This document shows, one piece after another, positions 25,584 to 33,089 of a DNA stretch of 64,000 nt. The notes under the pieces were generated by a model. That model had not been told where the DNA came from. It saw only the letters and a list, made by a program, of their open reading frames with translations, and did not search any database. Each line of letters begins with the position of its first letter. Positions within the stretch are counted from its first letter, which is position 1. Source of the stretch: Bin87 sp965222895 (GTDB lineage: Bacteria; Chloroflexota; Dehalococcoidia; Lucifugimonadales; UBA3495); assembly GCA_965222895.1 (NCBI GenBank), contig CBDCVB010000002.1, forward strand, positions 620,001 through 684,000, read 5' to 3'. The translations under genes were made by a program, and so were the position numbers.

Positions 25584-26390
25584 GTGAACACCGCACCAAA
25601 ACGCAAAACGGCTTCCAATTCCCCCTCTTCTTACACCGGGGGAATCACGATCAAATCGCGCCGGGAGATGCAGGCAATGGAACGAGCCGGCGCAATCGTC
25701 GGTTCGACCTTGTCCCTGCTGAAAACTTCGGTGGAGCCAGGGATTACCACCGGCGAACTGAACCGCATCGCCGACCGGCACATCCGCAGCCACGGAGCCG
25801 TGCCGACCTTTATCGGCTATCAGGGGTTCCCGGCGGCTATTTGCGCCTCCGTAAATGAAGAGATTGTGCACGGAATCCCCGGCAAACGCGTGCTCAAGGA
25901 AGGAGACATCATCAAAATGGATGTGGGGGCCACTATCGACGGCTTCATCGGCGACGCTGCCATTTCGGTGGCCGTCGGCGAAGTTAGCCAGGCTGCCCTC
26001 AACCTGATGTCCGATACCGAATCGAGTCTGATGGCCGGAATCGCAGCCGCTCAGCCGGGCAACCGCATCGGCGACATTGGCGCCGCCGTCCAGGGCTACG
26101 CCGAACCTCTCGGCTACGGGGTAGTGCGCCAGTTTGTGGGCCACGGCGTGGGACGGTTCCTGCACGAAGACCCGCAAGTTCCCAATTACGGCGAACCCGG
26201 CAAGGGCGTACTGCTGCGGCCGGGTATGTGCATCTGTATCGAGCCAATGCTGAATCTGGGCACCCACGACGCACAGATACTGGACGACGACTGGACGGTG
26301 GTAACTGCCGATGGCGCGCTGTCCGCTCATTTCGAACACACGTTGGCAATAACCCAGGACGGCCCGAAAATCTTGACGTTGCACGATTAA
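25584..26390 (+). CDS. map: Methionine aminopeptidase, type I
   Basis: 268 residues; removes the initiator methionine. The dinuclear metal ligands are recognisable: Asp in MDVGATIDGF, Asp in GDAAISV, His in GHGVGRFLHEDPQVPNY, Glu in CICIEPML and Glu in FEHTLAIT. A ~20-residue Lys/Ser-rich N-terminus precedes IKSRREMQAMERAG. The chosen start is a GTG at 25584. Confidence 0.96.
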   Translation: MNTAPKRKTASNSPSSYTGGITIKSRREMQAMERAGAIVGSTLSLLKTSVEPGITTGELNRIADRHIRSHGAVPTFIGYQGFPAAICASVNEEIVHGIPGKRVLKEGDIIKMDVGATIDGFIGDAAISVAVGEVSQAALNLMSDTESSLMAGIAAAQPGNRIGDIGAAVQGYAEPLGYGVVRQFVGHGVGRFLHEDPQVPNYGEPGKGVLLRPGMCICIEPMLNLGTHDAQILDDDWTVVTADGALSAHFEHTLAITQDGPKILTLHD

Positions 26391-26466
26391 TCAATTCACC
26401 ACTAATCAGTTCACCACGCCGCCGGCGGAAGCTTGCTGAGCAACCACGGCGAAGGCAGGCTAAATT

Positions 26467-26685
26467 ATGGCGAAGAAAGAAGCAATCGAAGTAGAAGCCC
26501 AGGTAACTGAGGCACTCCCCAATGGAATGTTCCGCGTGGAGTTGCCCAATGACCACAAGGTTTTGGCCCACGTTTCCGGAAAGATTCGGATGCACTTCAT
26601 CCGCGTGCTGCCCGGCGACCGGGTTCTGGTTGAGCTATCCCCCTACGACCTGACCCGAGGGCGCATTACCTATCGCTTCAAGTAA
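26467..26685 (+). CDS. infA: Translation initiation factor IF-1
   Basis: 72 residues, a single OB fold: AKKEAIEVEAQVTEALPNGMFRVELPNDHKVLAHVSGKIRMHFIRVLPGDRVLVELSPYDLTRGRITYRFK aligns along the whole family. The start is an ATG with GGCAGGC upstream. Gene order map-infA-rpmJ-rpsM is conserved in Gram-positive bacteria and Chloroflexota. Confidence 0.98.
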   Translation: MAKKEAIEVEAQVTEALPNGMFRVELPNDHKVLAHVSGKIRMHFIRVLPGDRVLVELSPYDLTRGRITYRFK

Positions 26686-26705
26686 ACCGGGATCGGTGAA
26701 TTCCA

Positions 26706-26819
26706 ATGAAAGTATCAGCATCCGTTAAGCCACGCTGCGACCGTTGCCGGATAATCCGCCGCAAGGGCGTTATCCGCGTCATCTGCGTCAACAGCAAGCA
26801 CGTCCAGCGCCAGGGTTAA
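26706..26819 (+). CDS. rpmJ: 50S ribosomal protein L36, zinc-binding type
   Basis: Only 37 residues, found by translating the infA-rpsM gap. MKVSASVKPRCDRCRIIRRK opens it; Cys11, Cys14, Cys27 and His32 form the CxxC-C-H zinc site of the standard L36. It is the C+ form. The ATG lies 20 bases after infA. Length and sequence are normal, and L36 at this position is expected. Confidence 0.97.
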   Translation: MKVSASVKPRCDRCRIIRRKGVIRVICVNSKHVQRQG

Positions 26820-26868
26820 CCCCAGGCCTGTTCGTCGGTGGCAACATTCAATACCGAGGAGTATCCCC

Positions 26869-27261
26869 ATGGTTCGTATCGCCGGAGTTGACGTTCCAGA
26901 CCGTAAGCGCGCCCACATTGCGCTGCGCAGCATCTACGGAATCGGCCCGACCAAAGCCATCGAGATAGTCGGCAAGGCTAATCTCGACATGGAAATGCCG
27001 CCCCGTATGAGCGATTTGGACGAGGACCAGCTTGACCGCATCCGGGTCATCGTTGACCAGGATTACATCACCGAGGGCGACCTGCGCCGGGAACACAACG
27101 AGAATATACGGCGGCTCATCGACATCGGCAGCTACCGTGGCCTGCGCCACCGCCGCAACCTGCCGGTACACGGGCAGCGCACGCGCACCAACGCCCGTTC
27201 TCGTAAGGGCGCGCGCCGCACCGTGGCCGGTCGCGGACGTCGCACCGCCGGCAAGAAGTAG
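26869..27261 (+). CDS. rpsM: 30S ribosomal protein S13
   Basis: 130 residues. Begins MVRIAGVDVPDRKRAHIALRSIYGIGPTKA and closes with SYRGLRHRRNLPVHGQRTRTNARSRKGARRTVAGRGRRTAGKK, the basic tail that touches the P-site tRNA. GAGGAG precedes the ATG. Confidence 0.98.
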   Translation: MVRIAGVDVPDRKRAHIALRSIYGIGPTKAIEIVGKANLDMEMPPRMSDLDEDQLDRIRVIVDQDYITEGDLRREHNENIRRLIDIGSYRGLRHRRNLPVHGQRTRTNARSRKGARRTVAGRGRRTAGKK

Positions 27262-27324
27262 CAACGGCGGGCGCTTGACCTGCCATTAGCACCGGCTCCC
27301 AGAACCACACCGAGGTAACAACCC

Positions 27325-27708
27325 ATGCCCAGACCCCGAACCCGTCGACGCGAGCGCCGGTCCATCCCGCAGGGCCGCGCTTATATCTACTCCACGTTCA
27401 ACAATACGTTGGTGAGCATCACAGACCCGGACGGAAACGTGGTGGCATCCACCAGTTCCGGCACCGCCGGGTTCCGCGGTTCGCGGAAGGGCACCGCCTT
27501 CGCCGCCCAACGCGCGGCAGAACAGGCAGCCCGACGCGGGGTTGACATGGGTATGCGTTACATCGACGTGTACATCAAGGGCCCGGGCGCAGGCCGTGAA
27601 CCGGCCATCCGCGCGCTGCAAGCTGCCGGACTGAACGTAAGCAGCATCCGGGACGTTACCCCGATTCCTCACAACGGCGTGCGGCCCCCCAAACGTCGGC
27701 GCGTGTAA
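27325..27708 (+). CDS. rpsK: 30S ribosomal protein S11
   Basis: 127 residues. The core YIYSTFNNTLVSITDPDGNVVASTSSGTAGFRGSRKGTAFAAQ and the C-terminus ISSIRDVTPIPHNGVRPPKRRRV variant (VSSIRDVTPIPHNG) are intact. S11 lies on the platform near the Shine-Dalgarno helix. Confidence 0.98.
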   Translation: MPRPRTRRRERRSIPQGRAYIYSTFNNTLVSITDPDGNVVASTSSGTAGFRGSRKGTAFAAQRAAEQAARRGVDMGMRYIDVYIKGPGAGREPAIRALQAAGLNVSSIRDVTPIPHNGVRPPKRRRV

Positions 27709-27752
27709 ACCCGCCGATACCACCTCTGACACCACCTACGGACTGACTAGAT

Positions 27753-28379
27753 ATGGGCAGATATACCGGACCATCCTGTCGCCTGTGCCGCCGCGCGGGG
27801 GAGAAACTCTTCCTGAAGGGCGACCGCTGCTTCTCACCGCGTTGCGCAATCGAGCGCCGTCACATTCCGCCCGGAGGAGGTGGCAACCGCCGGCGTCGCG
27901 TGTCCGACTACGGAGTTCACCTGCGCGAGAAGCAGAAGGCGCGCCAGATGTATGGCGTGATGGAAGGACAGTTCCGCAAGTACATGACGGACGCGTTCAA
28001 CACGCCGGGCATCTCGGGCAACAACCTGCTGCGAACGCTGGAACGTCGGCTGGACAACGTGGTTTTCCTGCTGGGGTTTGCCGATTCGCGCAAACAGGCC
28101 CGCCAAATGGTGCAGCACGGCCATTTCACCGTGAACGGGCGCAAAACCGACATACCTTCTTTTATGGTAACGCCGGGGCAAACCGTGGCCTGGACCGAAT
28201 CATCCCGCCGGCGGGAATTCTTCGCGGAACGCACCGCAGGGCTGCCCAGGCGAACACTCCCCAGCTGGCTCACGCTGGACCTCACCGCGATGGTTGGCCA
28301 GGTCGTATCGCTGCCCCCGGACAACGAGTTGCCTGACACTATCAATTCTCGTCTCATCGTCGAGTTCTACTCAAGGTAA
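27753..28379 (+). CDS. rpsD: 30S ribosomal protein S4, zinc-binding type
   Basis: 208 residues. The N-terminus GRYTGPSCRLCRRAGEKLFLKGDRCFSPRCAIERR supplies Cys9, Cys12, Cys26 and Cys31, the zinc-finger form. The S4 RNA-binding domain (LERRLDNVVFLLGFADSRKQARQMVQHGHFTVNGRKTDIPSF) is complete. In E. coli S4 is the repressor of the alpha operon. Confidence 0.98.
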   Translation: MGRYTGPSCRLCRRAGEKLFLKGDRCFSPRCAIERRHIPPGGGGNRRRRVSDYGVHLREKQKARQMYGVMEGQFRKYMTDAFNTPGISGNNLLRTLERRLDNVVFLLGFADSRKQARQMVQHGHFTVNGRKTDIPSFMVTPGQTVAWTESSRRREFFAERTAGLPRRTLPSWLTLDLTAMVGQVVSLPPDNELPDTINSRLIVEFYSR

Positions 28380-28387
28380 GCGCCTGA

Positions 28388-29476
28388 ATGATAAACACCC
28401 AGTTCCCACAAATGCGGGATTCCGAACCCGAAGCGCCGGTGCCGGCGATCCGGGTAATTGAAAGCACAGATACCTTCGCGTGCGTCGCGCTGGAACCGCT
28501 GGAACGCGGATTTGCCACCACCGTCGGCAACCCTTTGCGGCGATTGCTGCTCAGCTCGATTGAGGGCACGGCAATCACCTGGGTCAAGATTGACGGCGTG
28601 CCGCATGAGTACACCGTCATTCCCGGCGTGAAGGAGGAGGTTATGGACCTCCTGCTCAGCGTGAAACGCATCCGGATCCACGCCATTACCAAGCGCACCG
28701 GCAAGATGCGGCTTGATATAACCGGCGAGGGACGGGTTTGCGCTGGCGATATTTCCACCGCCAGCGACTATCAGATTGTGAACCCAGAGCTGCACCTGGC
28801 CACCTTGGACAACCCTGACGTTTCACTGTCCGTGGAATTCAACGTGGAGTCCGGCAAGGGCTACCAGCAGGTGTCGCAGGCGGACAACATGGTGGGACTG
28901 CCGGTGGGCGTGCTACCGGTCGACGCCATCTACAATCCGGTTCGCCGGGTCGAATACTCGGTGGAAAGGATGATGGTCGGCCAGCAGACGGACTGGGAAC
29001 GCCTGATCCTGCAGGTATGGACCGATGGAGCCGTTACTCCATTGTCGGCAATTCAGGAAGCCTCTGAGAATTTGGTGCAACATTTCTTTATGTTCAACCA
29101 GCTCAGCCGGCCTCCCGACTCGCCCCTGGACACCTCCAACCTGCCGGTGGCTTCCGAAGTTTATCTGATGCCGATTGAGCGGCTGGACTTGTCCTCACGA
29201 ACCCTGAATTGCCTGAAACGGGCAAAACTGGACCGGGTTGGACAGGTGCTTGATTTGAGCAGCGATGACCTTTTGGCGATACGCAACTTTGGTCAAAAAT
29301 CGCTCGAAGAACTCCAAGGCAAGCTGAACGAACTGGGCGTAATGCCGCCCCGGATGGCCAGCGACTCCGTTGACGGCGACGGCGATGATGAGTCATTTAC
29401 CGTGCCGGACGGCGAGCTTGTGTTCGACCCCGAATATGATGATGATGACCTTGATTACGAGGAAGATGGAGACTAG
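28388..29476 (+). CDS. rpoA: RNA polymerase alpha subunit with an acidic C-terminal tail
   Basis: 362 residues compared with about 315-330. The N-terminal dimerisation domain has PLERGFATTVGNPLRRLLLSSI, and the C-terminal domain LSSRTLNCLKRAKLDRVGQVLDLSSDDLLAIRNFGQKSLEELQGKL is complete, so UP-element and activator contacts should be retained. After it lies a ~38-residue tail of mostly Asp and Glu (DSVDGDGDDES, DPEYDDDDLDYEEDGD). The stop is two bases before rplQ. Confidence 0.98.
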   Translation: MINTQFPQMRDSEPEAPVPAIRVIESTDTFACVALEPLERGFATTVGNPLRRLLLSSIEGTAITWVKIDGVPHEYTVIPGVKEEVMDLLLSVKRIRIHAITKRTGKMRLDITGEGRVCAGDISTASDYQIVNPELHLATLDNPDVSLSVEFNVESGKGYQQVSQADNMVGLPVGVLPVDAIYNPVRRVEYSVERMMVGQQTDWERLILQVWTDGAVTPLSAIQEASENLVQHFFMFNQLSRPPDSPLDTSNLPVASEVYLMPIERLDLSSRTLNCLKRAKLDRVGQVLDLSSDDLLAIRNFGQKSLEELQGKLNELGVMPPRMASDSVDGDGDDESFTVPDGELVFDPEYDDDDLDYEEDGD

Positions 29477-29478
29477 TT

Positions 29479-29832
29479 ATGTCATCGCACCGCGTTACCG
29501 GCCGGAAGTTGAGCCGGTACAAAGACCAACGTAAGGCGCTTTTGCGCGGGTTGACCGTTGACCTCATCGAGCATGAGCGCATCACCACCACGCTGGCCAA
29601 GGCCAAGGAAACTCGGGTGATGGCCGAAAAACTCATCACCCACGGCAAAAAGGGGACGTTGCACAACCGGCGCATCGCCCTGCGCCACGTGCCTCATAAA
29701 GATACCGTTGCCAAGGTTTTCGACGACCTGGGCCCGCGCTACGCGGAACGGCCCGGCGGTTACACCCGCATCATCAAACTGGGGCCGCGACAGGGCGACG
29801 GGGCCGACATGGCGGTTATCGAATTAGTCTAA
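29479..29832 (+). CDS. rplQ: 50S ribosomal protein L17
   Basis: 117 residues. RVTGRKLSRYKDQRKALLRGLTVDLIEHERITTTLAKAKETRVMAEKLITHGKKGTLHNRR is family-typical, and the C-terminus GPRQGDGADMAVIELV is complete. It follows rpoA by two bases, as in most bacteria. Confidence 0.98.
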   Translation: MSSHRVTGRKLSRYKDQRKALLRGLTVDLIEHERITTTLAKAKETRVMAEKLITHGKKGTLHNRRIALRHVPHKDTVAKVFDDLGPRYAERPGGYTRIIKLGPRQGDGADMAVIELV

Positions 29833-29883
29833 CCGAACCCCGAATACGGTTGATAGAGGAATTGCCATAACGAGATTGACAAC

Positions 29884-30732
29884 TTGACATCCCAATGCAA
29901 TGACGCCGAAAATCGCCGGCGCATCGCCCTGACGGTGGCCTATGACGGCACCAACTACGCCGGATTTCAATTGCAAGCCGGCGCTCCCACTATCCAGGGA
30001 GAGCTGGAGTCGGCAATCGCCAGACTAACGGGTACTGCAACCCGAATCAGGGGGGCGAGCCGGACTGATGCGGGGGCGCACGCCTGCGGCCAGGTGGTGG
30101 ATTTCATCACGGATAAGCCTTACGGAACCGACGTGTTTCTGCGGGCCGTGAATCATTACCTGCCAGCTGCAATCAGAGCGATCAGGGTCGATGCGGTTCC
30201 GCACGGGTTCCATGCGCGGCGCAGCGCCACCCGCCGGGTCTACCAATACAGCATCCTGAACCGGACGACGCCAGCGCCTTTGCTTCGCAACTCCCATCAC
30301 CGTGTGCCAGAACCCTTGAACCTTCCGGCGATGGCGCAGGCGGCCAGCAGCCTGACCGGGATCCGCGATTTTCGGAGAATCGCGACTGGACACCCGGCTC
30401 AACGCAGCGCAGTGCGGCAGGTTTACGAGTGGGAGGTGCGCCAAAACCCAGCCAACGAGGATGTCATCGTCATCAAATGCGCGGCAAACGGCTTTCTAAG
30501 GTATCAAATCAGACGAGTAAACGCAGTATTGATTGAAATAGGCCGAGGCCGACAACCGATTCACGCCATGGCGGAAGCCCTGGCGGGGAGAAGTCCGATA
30601 CCTCGCCAAACTCCCACCCTTCCTGCCCATGGGCTTTGCCTCATGTCCGTACACTACCCTGAATACGACCACATACTGAAGGGAACCAACCACGATGAAA
30701 CGCACCAGCACTTACTTCGCCAAAGCCTCTGA
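29884..30732 (+). CDS. truA: tRNA pseudouridine(38-40) synthase
   Basis: 282 residues; isomerises uridines 38-40 in the anticodon stem-loop. The catalytic aspartate is Asp62 in GASRTDAGAHA, YDGTNYAGFQLQ is at the N-terminus, and FLRYQIRRVNAVLIEIGRG is the expected C-terminal motif (family FLRRMVR). Translation starts at a TTG at 29884. The frame runs 38 bases into rplM, so its last ~13 residues are encoded in overlap. The order rplQ-truA-rplM-rpsI is also seen in Firmicutes. Confidence 0.95.
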   Translation: MTSQCNDAENRRRIALTVAYDGTNYAGFQLQAGAPTIQGELESAIARLTGTATRIRGASRTDAGAHACGQVVDFITDKPYGTDVFLRAVNHYLPAAIRAIRVDAVPHGFHARRSATRRVYQYSILNRTTPAPLLRNSHHRVPEPLNLPAMAQAASSLTGIRDFRRIATGHPAQRSAVRQVYEWEVRQNPANEDVIVIKCAANGFLRYQIRRVNAVLIEIGRGRQPIHAMAEALAGRSPIPRQTPTLPAHGLCLMSVHYPEYDHILKGTNHDETHQHLLRQSL

Positions 30733-31126
30733 CCTGCCGGACAACTGGCGGGTGATCGACGCCACCGGCGTCAGCCTGGGTCGATTGGCTCGGCAGGTTG
30801 CCATTGCTTTGCAGGGCAAAGACCAGCCGACGTACACACCTCACGTCATCTCCGGCGACCACGTGGTAGTAATCAATGCCAGCAACGTGCGCATCACCGG
30901 ACGCAAGCTGATGCAGAAAATGTACTATCGGCACAGCGGCTATGTTGGTAACCTGAAATCGTTCATCTTGCGCGACATGCTGGAAGAACGCCCTGAGCGT
31001 GTCGTGCAACTGGCAGTCAAGGGTATGCTGCCATCCAACAAGCTGGGGCGGCATATGCTCCGGAAGCTGCGTGTGTACGCCGGCGACCAGCATCCCCATC
31101 AGGCTCAGGTCGGCAACGCCGAATAA
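30695..31126 (+). CDS. rplM: 50S ribosomal protein L13
   Basis: 143 residues. The family pattern WRVIDATGVSLGRLARQVAIALQGKDQPTYTPHVISGDHVVVINASNVRITGRK and YYRHSGYVGNLKS, ending with MLPSNKLGRHMLRKLRVYAGDQHPHQAQ, is complete. The ATG sits inside the 3' end of truA with AAGGGAACC before it. Confidence 0.98.
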   Translation: MKRTSTYFAKASDLPDNWRVIDATGVSLGRLARQVAIALQGKDQPTYTPHVISGDHVVVINASNVRITGRKLMQKMYYRHSGYVGNLKSFILRDMLEERPERVVQLAVKGMLPSNKLGRHMLRKLRVYAGDQHPHQAQVGNAE

Positions 31127-31171
31127 TTCCACGGACAATCCACGCCAATCATCCGCACAGGCAGGTAATCA

Positions 31172-31585
31172 ATGGTGGTTCAAACCGAAGCGCAGCAACA
31201 GTATTTCTACGGCACCGGCAAACGCAAGTGTGCGATCGCCAAAGTTCGCCTGTATCCGGATGACGGCACTGCCATCATCGTCAACGGCAAACCGATGGAA
31301 GAATACTTCAACTGGCTGCCCTGGCAGTCCACCATTCGGGAAGCCTTCGTCATATCGGATACCGTGGGTCGCTTTCGGGTGATGGCTCAGGTGATCGGCG
31401 GCGGTGTTAACGCGCAGGCTGAGGCCATACGCCATGGAATTACTCGTGCTTTGGTCACTTTCGATCCCGACTTGAAACCGGGTTTGCGACGGGCCGGTTT
31501 CATTACCCGAGACTCCAGGGTGAAAGAAAGCAAGAAGTACGGCCTGAAGCGCGCCCGCCGCGCGCCGCAGTACACCAAGCGGTAG
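31172..31585 (+). CDS. rpsI: 30S ribosomal protein S9
   Basis: 137 residues. FYGTGKRKCAIAKVRLYPDDGTAIIVNGKPMEEYF opens the core; the C-terminal tail ESKKYGLKRARRAPQYTKR ends in the basic KR that contacts the P-site tRNA. Last gene of the superoperon; a terminator follows at 31618. Confidence 0.98.
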   Translation: MVVQTEAQQQYFYGTGKRKCAIAKVRLYPDDGTAIIVNGKPMEEYFNWLPWQSTIREAFVISDTVGRFRVMAQVIGGGVNAQAEAIRHGITRALVTFDPDLKPGLRRAGFITRDSRVKESKKYGLKRARRAPQYTKR

Positions 31586-31617
31586 GTATCCGCCGGCGCC
31601 AACCTTCAGCACAATTG

Positions 31618-31654
31618 CACCCCTCGGTCAGCGCCGAGGGGTGATTTTAATATT
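31618..31654 (+). terminator. Rho-independent terminator of the ribosomal superoperon
   Basis: A perfect 10-bp stem, CACCCCTCGG (31618-31627) with CCGAGGGGTG (31634-31643), 6-base loop, followed by ATTTTAATATT. It lies 33 bases past rpsI and just before the convergent ccdA gene. Confidence 0.88.
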
Positions 31655-31670
31655 GCAGCGAGTCGGCCAA

Positions 31671-32597
31671 TTACAGCAAGTCGCCCAGCGTCAGCCAATA
31701 GAAGACGATGTAGGCGCCGGCCAGTACCATCAGCCAGGCGCCGGCGATGCCAACGTAGGGCAGGGCGGCGCGCATCCAGCGCAACAATACCGTGCGCGCC
31801 ACTGCCATCCCCAGGGTGAGAGCCAGGATGACGCTACCCATTCCCAGCGCGTACAGCACAAATTGCCCGATGATGTCCAGCCAACCGGAGGACAATCCGG
31901 CGCCGACTCCCAGCACCGCCAGGAATAGCGGCAACGTGCAGCTCAGCGATGCCAACCCGTAGCTGACGCCGAACAGCGCATACCCCGGCACGTTCAGCTG
32001 CCCCGGGTCGCCTATGCAGGCGGCCAGGCGCTGGGCCAGGCTGGTATAGACCTTGCCACCGGCGGCCATGAACGCTCCGGCTCCAATCAGCAGCGCTCCC
32101 ACTGCCAATCCAACGTAAGGCAACGCGGTTACGACGATGGCCTGCGCACCGAACCCCAAGATCAGCCCGACCACGCCGAACAGCACAACAAATCCCAAGG
32201 ACACGGACAATCCCACCATGATGGCGCGGGCAACCAGCGGCAGCGGTCGACGGTCACGCTCCTGATTGCCTCCGCTGACGTACACACCGAGATAGGCGGG
32301 CAGCATTGCGAATCCACACGGGTTCACCGCCGACGCCGCGCCAACTGCATAGGCGAATCCCAACTTTATCCCCAGGTTGCTGATGCCGGCGCCGGATGTG
32401 CCAGACAACCCTTCGACGAATCGGTTCACACCGTCAATGCCCTCTGAATTGCGCAGCGCGAGCGCCCCCGCAATCGCCAAACCGTAAGCGATGGCAGCGA
32501 TGACGGTGGCAATCACAGCGCTGCGGCTGACCGGCAACCGATCCCAAATGCCAGCGTTTACGGATTCGGGGTTGGGAACATTGGCGGGTGTGGTCAT
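31671..32597 (-). CDS. ccdA: CcdA-type cytochrome c biogenesis / thiol-disulfide carrier membrane protein
   Basis: 308 residues starting from the ATG at 32597. It has about eight hydrophobic segments; a soluble N-terminus and first helix precede the CcdA core. One redox Cys is in AVNPCGFAMLPAYLGVYVSGG (the N-P-C-x5-P motif) and the other in GLASLSCTLPLFLAVLGVG, as in CcdA and DsbD-beta. The protein passes electrons from cytoplasmic thioredoxin to extracytoplasmic thiols for cytochrome c maturation or oxidative repair. It ends against the ribosomal terminator. A GTG at 32648 would add 17 residues. Confidence 0.88.
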   Translation of the reverse strand: MTTPANVPNPESVNAGIWDRLPVSRSAVIATVIAAIAYGLAIAGALALRNSEGIDGVNRFVEGLSGTSGAGISNLGIKLGFAYAVGAASAVNPCGFAMLPAYLGVYVSGGNQERDRRPLPLVARAIMVGLSVSLGFVVLFGVVGLILGFGAQAIVVTALPYVGLAVGALLIGAGAFMAAGGKVYTSLAQRLAACIGDPGQLNVPGYALFGVSYGLASLSCTLPLFLAVLGVGAGLSSGWLDIIGQFVLYALGMGSVILALTLGMAVARTVLLRWMRAALPYVGIAGAWLMVLAGAYIVFYWLTLGDLL

Positions 32598-32720
32598 TGC
32601 TCTCACATTGTCGGAGGACGTTAAATGCCGTGCTAACTCTGTCCGCACTTCAAGACTGGTGCCCGGTATTTTATACGACCACTAACCCAGGTTGAATTGA
32701 GCAAGAGTAATCGCCGGAGG

Positions 32721-33059
32721 TTAATTGCGTATTACTACGGTATTCACCGCACGATCAGACAGCGAGCGGCGCTCATCGTCATCCATCAGGAGCAGAATGG
32801 CATCAGCAAAGAAACCGATGGTTGTGGAGTGTGCGATCACTTTGATAATTTCGCGAACGAAAGTCGATCCCCAGCCGGCTGGGTTCCCATCACGACGCAC
32901 TACCCGTATGCCCAGCAGCTGCTTGCCTGGTGTTTGCCCTCTGCCAAGCACGATGAGCCACCAGATTATGTACCCGATAATCAGGGTCAGGAAAAACAGC
33001 AATCCGTCCAGCAAAAGCCCCATGAGCCGGCGAACCGGAGTGGCAAATTCCATTTTCAC
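32721..33059 (-). CDS. RDD family membrane protein
   Basis: 112 residues with two N-terminal hydrophobic segments (LMGLLLDGLLFFLTLIIGYIIWWLIVL) and a third weaker one. The RDD signature residues appear as Arg10, Asp18 and, after the GQTPGKQLLGIRVVRRDG turn, a second amphipathic region ending DRAVNTVVIRN. Family function is unknown; members have been linked to ion or compatible-solute transport. It sits directly downstream of the phosphohexomutase gene. Confidence 0.85.
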   Translation of the reverse strand: MKMEFATPVRRLMGLLLDGLLFFLTLIIGYIIWWLIVLGRGQTPGKQLLGIRVVRRDGNPAGWGSTFVREIIKVIAHSTTIGFFADAILLLMDDDERRSLSDRAVNTVVIRN

Positions 33060-33089
33060 ACCTCCAGGCAGTTGTCCATTTGCCGCTGA

